64,000 nt of DNA from contig NC_052507.1 in NCBI RefSeq assembly GCF_014356525.2, positions 682,001 to 746,000 on the forward strand, given 5' to 3'. Source of the DNA: Nilaparvata lugens (lineage: Eukaryota; Arthropoda; Insecta; Hemiptera; Delphacidae). Made by a program: the position numbers and the translations under genes. Below the pieces are notes generated by a model, which was given only the letters and a program-made list of their open reading frames with translations, was not told the DNA's origin and made no database searches. Of the stretch, positions 57,883-64,000 are shown piece by piece. Positions within the stretch are counted from its first letter, which is position 1; every line of letters begins with the position of its first letter.

Positions 57883-58110
57883 TCAGGTCCACTTTATAAT
57901 GATGGTATTTGATTAAAATTGGTGTTGCTATCCTAGTCTATCATTCGAAGAAGCAGATAACGCTATCTTTTTCTAGATATGCAACTTTTCCAGATCATTT
58001 TTGAAAAGTGTGAGAATATAATGAATTAACAGAATATTCAATAACAATATATTACAAAAAAATCATTACTCAGTTATTGAGAAATATATTGTATATCGTT
58101 GGTAAAATAT
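57883..58110. mobile_element. MITE-2, degraded left part
   Basis: CAGGTCCACTTTATAATGAT start with the usual GTTGCTATCCTAGTCTATCA interior. The right end is missing, and the next MITE-2 starts 20 bp later. Confidence 0.55.
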
Positions 58111-58130
58111 ATATTATGATTAACATGGTA

Positions 58131-58749
58131 TATAGTGAGGTTCACGTTATAATGGCAGTGGAGAAAGATAGGAGACCAACGTTGCCGAACCTCTGTCTCG
58201 TCAATGCCTCATATATGAGGTAGCTAATACAGGTTTATTGATGTAGTATTAACTGTTCATTCTCATTTGAAATAATCAATTTTTTTTGTGTAGTTGAGAA
58301 GTTGATATTGTGGTAATTATTCATATTGAATGAAAAAGACTAAGAAATTGTCAAAAAACCACTGATTTATTGATAATTAGAAAGACCGGTTTCGGTTATT
58401 ACACCATTGTCAAACTCTGATAAACAGTTTATCAGAGATTGACAATGGTGTAATAACCGAAACCGGTCTTTCTAATTATCAATAAATCAGTGGTTTTTGA
58501 CAATTCCTTAGTCTTTTCCATTCAATCAATTATATTTTATTAGGCGAGACATTTTAAAAAAAATAATTTCATAATTCAAATGAAATATTTTGTCAATCAA
58601 TTATCAATAATTCTACATTGTTGAAAGACGATCTGGCAAAGGAGCAAAGCGAGAAAGAGATAGTGCTATCCGCTTTGTTGGAAGAAAGACAAGGATAGCA
58701 ATACCATTGATAATCAAACACTGCCATTATAACGTGAACCTCACTATAG
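58131..58749. mobile_element. MITE-2 full copy with nested palindrome
   Basis: Termini TATAGTGAGGTTCACGTTAT and ATAACGTGAACCTCACTATA are both complete. The ~250-bp excess over other copies is a nested insertion centred on the palindrome at 58,327-58,524. Confidence 0.8.
58327..58524. repeat. ~200-bp near-perfect palindrome
   Basis: Two ~98-bp arms with almost no loop, centred at about 58,426. Arm motif: GACCGGTTTCGGTTATTACA. An RNA copy would fold into one long hairpin. Confidence 0.9.
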
Positions 58750-58774
58750 GTGGTGATCATGGTTATATCATTAT

Positions 58775-58960
58775 GATTACTCTGATCATGATGACTTCTA
58801 TGATTATTATCATGAAGTGATGATAACTATCATAATGATAAAGAACTCTGATCATGATGACTTCTATGATTATTATCATGAAGGTTATGATAACTATCAT
58901 AATGATGATGATGATTAGGATTTTCATATAATGATAATAAATGATCATAACACCTTCATC
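58775..58960. repeat. ATGAT-rich duplication
   Basis: A ~66-bp unit (CTGATCATGATGACTTCTAT...) is present twice in tandem, followed by looser ATGAT/ATAATG repeats. Confidence 0.75.
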
Positions 58961-59123
58961 ATGATAACACATATTTTCATTGAACACTCTATGATTTTGA
59001 TAAATCAACAATTCTTTTAGAAGGTGTATTTTTCATTTTTTCAACCTAGACAAAGTGGACACCCCTATCCAGCAAAATATTTCATGTAATAATGTTTATT
59101 AAAATTATATTTTTAGATATTAC

Positions 59124-59221
59124 ATTATTTTGCCAGCTTCCCGCGACGCTAAGGAACTTGTCTAGATTCACTTTGCCATCGTTTTCCCTGATCAACTTGT
59201 AAATGTTTGCCCTGGCGCTCT
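59124..59221 (-). CDS. EF-hand gene internal exon
   Basis: 98 nt after ATTTTTCAG. In phase with the 61,264 exon, it encodes SARANIYKLIRENDGKVNL, then DKFLSVAGSWQNN. The stretch ENDGKVNLDKF is EF-hand-like but shortened. The donor assigned is AAT|GTAATA; its phase does not fit the next exon found. A foldback MITE begins only 28 bp upstream of the acceptor. Confidence 0.65.
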
Positions 59222-59249
59222 CTGAAAAATATCAAAGAATGATTATATA

Positions 59250-59690
59250 CAGGGTGATTCATAATTATGGTAGAATAATTTAATACGTGATAGTAGAGGT
59301 ACAATTTTTATCGCAAAAAATTATTTTTTTACTGGTCATTGAAGAAAGTTATTGGGCATCAAACGTAGAAGTCTGTGTTTTTCTACTTGGATTTTTTGCA
59401 TATTTCAACTTTTTTCTCAAAAACTACTCCCACTACAGCTTCCAGACTAGTTTCATTCAATTTTTCAGATATTTTTCCATATGAATCCAGCATAAGTTTT
59501 TCAAAAACTAGTCCCTAAACAATCAGCATCGGTGTATTTCACCAGAGGAACTGAATTCCGTGCGAAATCTTTCACTCTGTATAGCTCGCTAATGAAGCGT
59601 TTATGGATATATGTTTATAGGAACTTTTTTCTTATTTTTAACTCTACTATCACGTATTAAATTATTTTACCATAATTATGAATCACCCTG
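59250..59690. mobile_element. MITE-3 foldback (Tc1/mariner-type ends)
   Basis: CAGGGTGATTCATAATTATG and its complement at the other end, ~50-bp arms extending to ...ACGTGATAGTAGAG, flanked by TA on both sides. ~440 bp, no frame of note. It lies in an intron of the EF-hand gene. Confidence 0.8.
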
Positions 59691-59703
59691 TATATTATTA
59701 CTA

Positions 59704-60134
59704 AGTAAGATCCACGTTATAATGACAGTGTTTGATTAGCAATGGTATTGCCATCTTTGTCTATCATTCATCAGAGCGGATAGCGCTGTCTCTTTCTCAC
59801 ATTGCTCTGTTGCCAGACAGTCTTTTAACAATGTAGAATTGATAATTAACAAATTACTCCATTTTGATTATGAAGATTAATAATTATGAAATTATTGAAA
59901 AATATAATATTTTTTGCTTGATAAAATACAATTGATTTATTTTAAAGGTGAATGAATCGTTATGAAATTATTGAAAAATATAATTTCTTGCTCGATATAA
60001 TCTGATTGATTATTTTAAGCGAGAATGAACCGTTAATTACATCAATAAACCTGTACCAGATACCGTCTATAGAAGACTCTGACAAGAATGAAACATCTTT
60101 CTCCACTGCCATTATAACGTGGAACTCACTGTAG
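59704..60134. mobile_element. MITE-2 copy
   Basis: AGTAAGATCCACGTTATAAT start and ATAACGTGGAACTCACTGTA end. It has a ~60-bp internal duplication around GAAATTATTGAAAAATATAA. Confidence 0.75.
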
Positions 60135-60135
60135 C

Positions 60136-60270
60136 TGGCATGCTCGCTTCACTCGCCACAACCGCCTAGCCAGGGGACCCCGCTCCCTGGACCCCCGGAT
60201 GGGTCATACAGAAAAAGGATCAGCAAGCTCGCTTCTCTTGCCTGTATTTTCCGTTTGAGCTTTCTTCCTT
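60136..60270 (-). mobile_element. H1 fragment, diverged
   Basis: CTCGCTTCACTCGCCA, CTAGCCAGGGGACCCC and CCTGGACCCCCGGATGGGTC match the GC-rich part of H1 with many changes. Confidence 0.55.
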
Positions 60271-60787
60271 CCGTTAAAATGTCTAAAAGGACGTTTAGGT
60301 TCGATTCAATCACCAATATTCTATGAATTATGTACCACAGGGTTGCAAAATCTTGATTTTTATCAGAAAAATATTCAGTTATTTCTCAATAAGAGACTTG
60401 GTTAGGATATTATGACAATTATTGTATTTCAGTCTAGAAATTATTTGAAATTTGAAACAGTAATGATGTGGTGAACTTAACAAACATCCATATCTAACCC
60501 TCTCAAGTATGAATTTAGACTCTCAACTTGATAAATTTAGAAAAATGCTTCGAAAACTCAATCAAACATTGATATCTAACTCTGTCAAGTATGAATTTGC
60601 TTGAGAAATTTAGAAAAAATGCTTCGAAAAGTCAATGAAAAACGTGAGAAAAGAAACCCTCCAAAAGACGCTGGGGAACGCTTGGAAAACGCTGTAAACA
60701 CGCCTATATTGGGCGTATGTTTGGCTTGATTCTGAGTCCTCTATGATACCTGTTTGAATTAATAGGAATCAAAGATTAAAGCGGTTC
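60271..60787. other. unassigned intron sequence
   Basis: Contains a ~75-bp imperfect tandem duplication around AGAAAAATGCTTCGAAAA (about 60,538-60,640); otherwise nothing supported. Confidence 0.4.
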
Positions 60788-61163
60788 TATAGAGAGGCCC
60801 ACGTTATAAAAGTAGTGGAGGAAAATGGGAGAACAGCGTTACCGATTCTCTGTCTTGCCACTGCCTTCTATAGAAAATAAATTAGCTGATACCGGTAGGC
60901 TATATCTCATGTAATATACACTGTTCATTGTAGTTTTAAATAATCAACTATATTTTCGAGAATATATATTTCTCATTCATTCAATACTAAATTCTCATAA
61001 TTAGGATAATATATTGTGTAAATTTAATATATTTCAAAGATATGTCAACGTTGCAGAGGTAGAGAAGGATAGAGCTATCTGCTTTGTCGAATGATAGACA
61101 AGGGTAGCAACTACACCAATGTTAATCAAATAATGCTGCCATTATAACGTGGACCTCACTATA
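60788..61163. mobile_element. MITE-2 copy
   Basis: TATAGAGAGGCCCACGTTAT start and ATAACGTGGACCTCACTATA end; more diverged than the block A/B copies. 100 bp from the EF-hand exon at 61,264. Confidence 0.75.
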
Positions 61164-61263
61164 AAACACATCGGTCAAAAGTGTGGATACCAATGATGTT
61201 ATATAGAAGTCCAATATCTTTTTCAAGAGATTCAAACCGTTCCGTTATTTCTCATGCACTTAC

Positions 61264-61362
61264 CTTCAAAACTACTGGCATACTCAGACTCTTGAAAGAA
61301 TTTATCCATATCTGTCTCTGTTATATATCCATCACCATTAGTATCAAACAGTTGGAAAACCG
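61264..61362 (-). CDS. EF-hand gene internal exon with canonical loop
   Basis: 99 nt between TTATTCACAG and GTAAGTGC. It encodes AVFQLFDTNGDGYITETDM, then DKFFQESEYASSFE. DTNGDGYITETD is a canonical EF-hand calcium loop (D at 1, N at 3, D at 5, G at 6, I at 8), with Asp instead of the usual Glu at 12. It is in phase with the exons on either side (62,982 and 59,124). Confidence 0.85.
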
Positions 61363-61653
61363 CTGTGAATAAAATAAATAATGGATTGAATTGTATTTTA
61401 TTACGGTATCAATGAAAAATATTCAGAATACGTAGAATATTCTCTAATTTTCTACAAAGATGGATTCATCTGCACGAAACCTCCATTCAAATCTCCATTC
61501 TCATATAATCAGTTATGATTTCTTATTGTCAAAATCACAGCATGTTCAATAATCACCAGATAATATTGAAGAGAAATTCAAAAAGATAAATAAATAATAC
61601 TTTAAATGGAAATAAATTGGAGGTTGCATTTTTTAAATGCTATATTAATGAAT
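61363..61653. other. intron, nothing recognised
   Basis: AT-rich, with no frame or repeat terminus supported. Confidence 0.4.
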
Positions 61654-62039
61654 AATTATTATTAAACGAAAATCCCAATTGAATGCTGTAAATCACCCCG
61701 AAGACTTCTGCTACTGCAAATATTGACAACCGGGTAAACAGCTAGATGGAAATTCGATGAGCGCTACTATACAAAAATTATAACTAATTATAAATAATTA
61801 CCGGTCAGGAATGCATACCTTTACACCCAACTGACAATGTCTGTATAGCAGCACTCATTTTATACAAAGCCATAGCGGTCAGCCAGTCTATAGATGGGAA
61901 GAAATTGGGAGTTGCACTTGTTCAAATGCTAATTAATGAATTTCCATCCAGCTGTTTACCCTTTTGTCAATATTTGCAGTAGCAGAAGTCTTCGGGGTGA
62001 TTTACATCATTTAATTGGGATTTTCGTTTAATAATAACT
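61654..62039. mobile_element. MITE-4 foldback element
   Basis: ~100-bp inverted arms. Left ATTATTATTAAACGAAAATC, then CCCCGAAGACTTCTGCTACT; right is the complement ending near 62,039. A ~45-bp direct repeat (GGNAGTTGCA...AATGCTA-type) lies at 61,615 and 61,905. No frame. Confidence 0.8.
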
Positions 62040-62830
62040 ATCCAATAACTAGCTTGCCCGGCGAACTTCCTACCGCCAAAAAGTCAATGTATCTCAAGTC
62101 ACACTTGACTTTATTTGGTAAATCATAAAATTTATCTGACAATCAATATTTCCATTTACATCTCAATAAGGAATTCCTATGTGCTTAGTCATGCAGCATT
62201 TATTATCCCGAAAACATATTCTTCTCAATCAATTGGTAGTAATATCTATCACTAAAGTGTTGAATTGAAAAAAGATAGTTTGAATCAGTATTTCAGAGAT
62301 GAATCCAATGTGTTCATAGTTGTTGATTGTCAATAGATGGTCCAGAAAATATGCGATATACTATGAATCACACAGAATTCCATATTCTACCCATCTTCCA
62401 TTTTAGGATGAATTGGCTAAGCTAAATTCGAGAAAAATTGTAAATTATTCTGTCATTCTTCAGTAATTAATGAATGCAATATGAGCAACTCTCTTTCATC
62501 CGGTTCAATACCAGTACACACTTTATCTGTTATTACAGCTGTTGACTTTAGATGCTAAATCATATTATCACAACATGATCTTGAATCATGATCATCTTTC
62601 TGTTCTTCGGTAGCCGCTCGGCCGATAATTTCGAAATCATAGGTCTGTAAAATGGATTAATAAGAAAATATTATTAGCCTCCCTATTGAAATTTCTGGTC
62701 AGGAACCATCCCCAATATTCACACAACATATTCCCAAAGTTTCATGCCGTTCTGTCGAGTAGTTTTTAAGTATATAGGGAACAAACTAACACACGAACAG
62801 ACATTCATTTTTATATATGTAGATAAAAAA
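62040..62830. mobile_element. repeat family H4 (TE fragment)
   Basis: Starts near AACTAGCTTGCCCGGCGAAC and ends near AGACATTCATTTTTATATAT with TTTCATGCCGTTCTGTCGAG before it. This start/end combination is common in insect dispersed repeats. No frame was seen, and the class is uncertain. Confidence 0.4.
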
Positions 62831-62981
62831 TACTTTTCTCAATCAATCTTTAGATGCAAGACCGTATGACTGGAAATGTTCAATATGGCAACACTGTTGT
62901 CACATTCAGTCATGAAAAGGTTTCAGCAGAAACCAAAGGTGCATAGACTCACATGAAGCGTTAGTGTAGTAATTGGCCTAC

Positions 62982-63009
62982 CTGTCCATCCTTTCACTTT
63001 TTCAGAGTC
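62982..63009 (-). CDS. EF-hand gene short exon
   Basis: 28 nt between CATTTTTCAG and GTAGGCC. It encodes DSEKVKGWT and joins the 61,264 exon in phase (split codon G|CG). Microexon; supported by phase agreement and splice sites only. Earlier exons would lie to the right, possibly outside the window. Confidence 0.55.
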
Positions 63010-63056
63010 CTGAAAAATGAAAATGATTTTCAATTTTATAAATTATTGTTATAAAT

Positions 63057-63560
63057 ATTGAAATGAAATGAAATGAAATGTTTTGTTGGCAGAAATATAA
63101 AATTACAACATCTTAAAAAATACATAATAAAAGCAATACAAATTTTACAACATGAGTAAATACTACTACAAAATAAAATGCAATGCCAATAATTGAGTAT
63201 TTGCATCTCGAGGTACTAAACCTGTTTGAGATGGTGATATAAAATTGATTACAAAACTATAGCGCTAAAATGTAGTTACTGAGGCCGACAGTCGCATATG
63301 AAGTGACACATATTACGTAACAGTATCGATGATTTATCAATTTTAGCTTTGAAGTATGTTGTACAATATCATTATATACAAGTCTACATGAGAATTCTAA
63401 AAAAAGTATCTATATTCTCACATTCCATTACAAATCTCCTGACATCTCTCAAAGACTTTGATCGTATCTTGCACTGCCTTATCTCCAAGGGCAGCCGGTT
63501 GTAGAACTTTGGAGCCAAATAAGAAAAAAAATTCATGAAGTGACTTTTATTTGGCTTATT
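63057..63560 (-). pseudogene. LINE 3' remnant
   Basis: The minus strand reads APKFYNRLPLEIRQCK and ends MEC plus a stop, matching the W/F-NSLPxEIR-type C-terminus of LINE reverse transcriptases. A (TTTCA)n tail lies at 63,057-63,080. It is probably a truncated LINE inserted in the EF-hand gene or its 5' side. Confidence 0.5.
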
Positions 63561-63711
63561 GATATTAATAATTATATTGATATTAATAATTAATTGATAT
63601 TAATATTGAATCAATAATAAAATTATTGATTTGAGTCTCTGTTATTGTAATGAAAATTGTGGTTCCTTATCATATAATATGAATTACCATTAACAATTAG
63701 GCCTACAAAGC

Positions 63712-63829
63712 CGTGTCCACACTGACCATGTTTCAAATGTTTGACAAACATGTTTGTTGAAACAGTTTGGGCAAATTTCATTATGTTTGACAAACAATGT
63801 TTGCCCCTGGCCAGTGTGGACGCGTCACC
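63712..63829. mobile_element. MITE-5 short foldback
   Basis: GTGTCCACACTGACCATG and its near complement CTGGCCAGTGTGGACGCG bound ~118 bp that also contain the palindromic TGTTTGACAAACATGTTT. Confidence 0.55.
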
Positions 63830-63885
63830 AAACAAAATATTTGTAAAGGTGCATTTTCGTTTGTGCGTAAATTTCCGCAGTAGAC

Positions 63886-64000
63886 GACGACAAGCATTGT
63901 TGACATTCATATTGTCCAAATTTCAAGTTTTCTAAAACAGCTGATCAAATAACTTTTCATTCTGTGTGTTTGTTATTCAAGAATCAAATATTTCTAATAA
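63886..64000 (+). mobile_element. element X fragment, runs off the window
   Basis: TTGACATTCATATTGTCCAA and AAAACAGCTGATCAAA match X2 around 37,186-37,290. A third copy of the X family. Confidence 0.6.

Overview
This is AT-rich eukaryotic nuclear DNA from an arthropod. The compact MITE families, CR1/Jockey-type LINEs and an insect Ty3/Gypsy element with an F-like envelope suggest an insect, possibly a hemipteran such as a planthopper; that placement is inference. The window is almost entirely transposable elements in several nesting layers. The only host-gene evidence is a set of minus-strand exons at about 54.2-63.0 kb that read as an EF-hand calcium-binding protein. No bacterial operon, tRNA, rRNA or CRISPR array was seen.

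Layout. 0-12 kb: foldback MITEs, Helitron-like repeats, a tandem array of a 530-bp repeat (here called R), LINE 3' remnants and GA minisatellites. 12-16.6 kb: two head-to-head LINEs, one (plus strand) with an uninterrupted 853-codon endonuclease/reverse-transcriptase frame. 16.7-29.85 kb (block A) and 29.95-46.3 kb (block B): two near-identical direct copies of one segment, meeting at a gap of exactly 100 N (29,851-29,950). They differ by insertions: a pogo-like element, a Helitron-like element and a MITE only in A; a LINE and two copies of an element called X only in B. Both end in the same Gypsy retrotransposon. 40.6-53.1 kb: a full-length minus-strand Gypsy element (LTR-gag-pol-spacer-env-LTR) whose pol has lost the N-terminal half of reverse transcriptase while staying open. 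53.1-64 kb: a 0.5-kb AT run, the EF-hand gene with TE-filled introns, a 1.9-kb satellite enclosed by MITE termini, and more foldback elements.

How the parts relate. The Gypsy element carries Gag with two CCHC knuckles, PR, partial RT, RNase H, integrase and an F-like Env. It cannot supply its own RT as assembled. The MITEs have no transposase here and would depend on enzymes encoded elsewhere. The A/B structure looks more like two haplotypes scaffolded in tandem, or a very recent duplication, than old paralogy. Several A/B differences are clean filled-site/empty-site pairs that define element termini. Repeat family names (MITE-1 to MITE-5, H1 to H4, R, X) are local labels, and all similarities were judged by eye.
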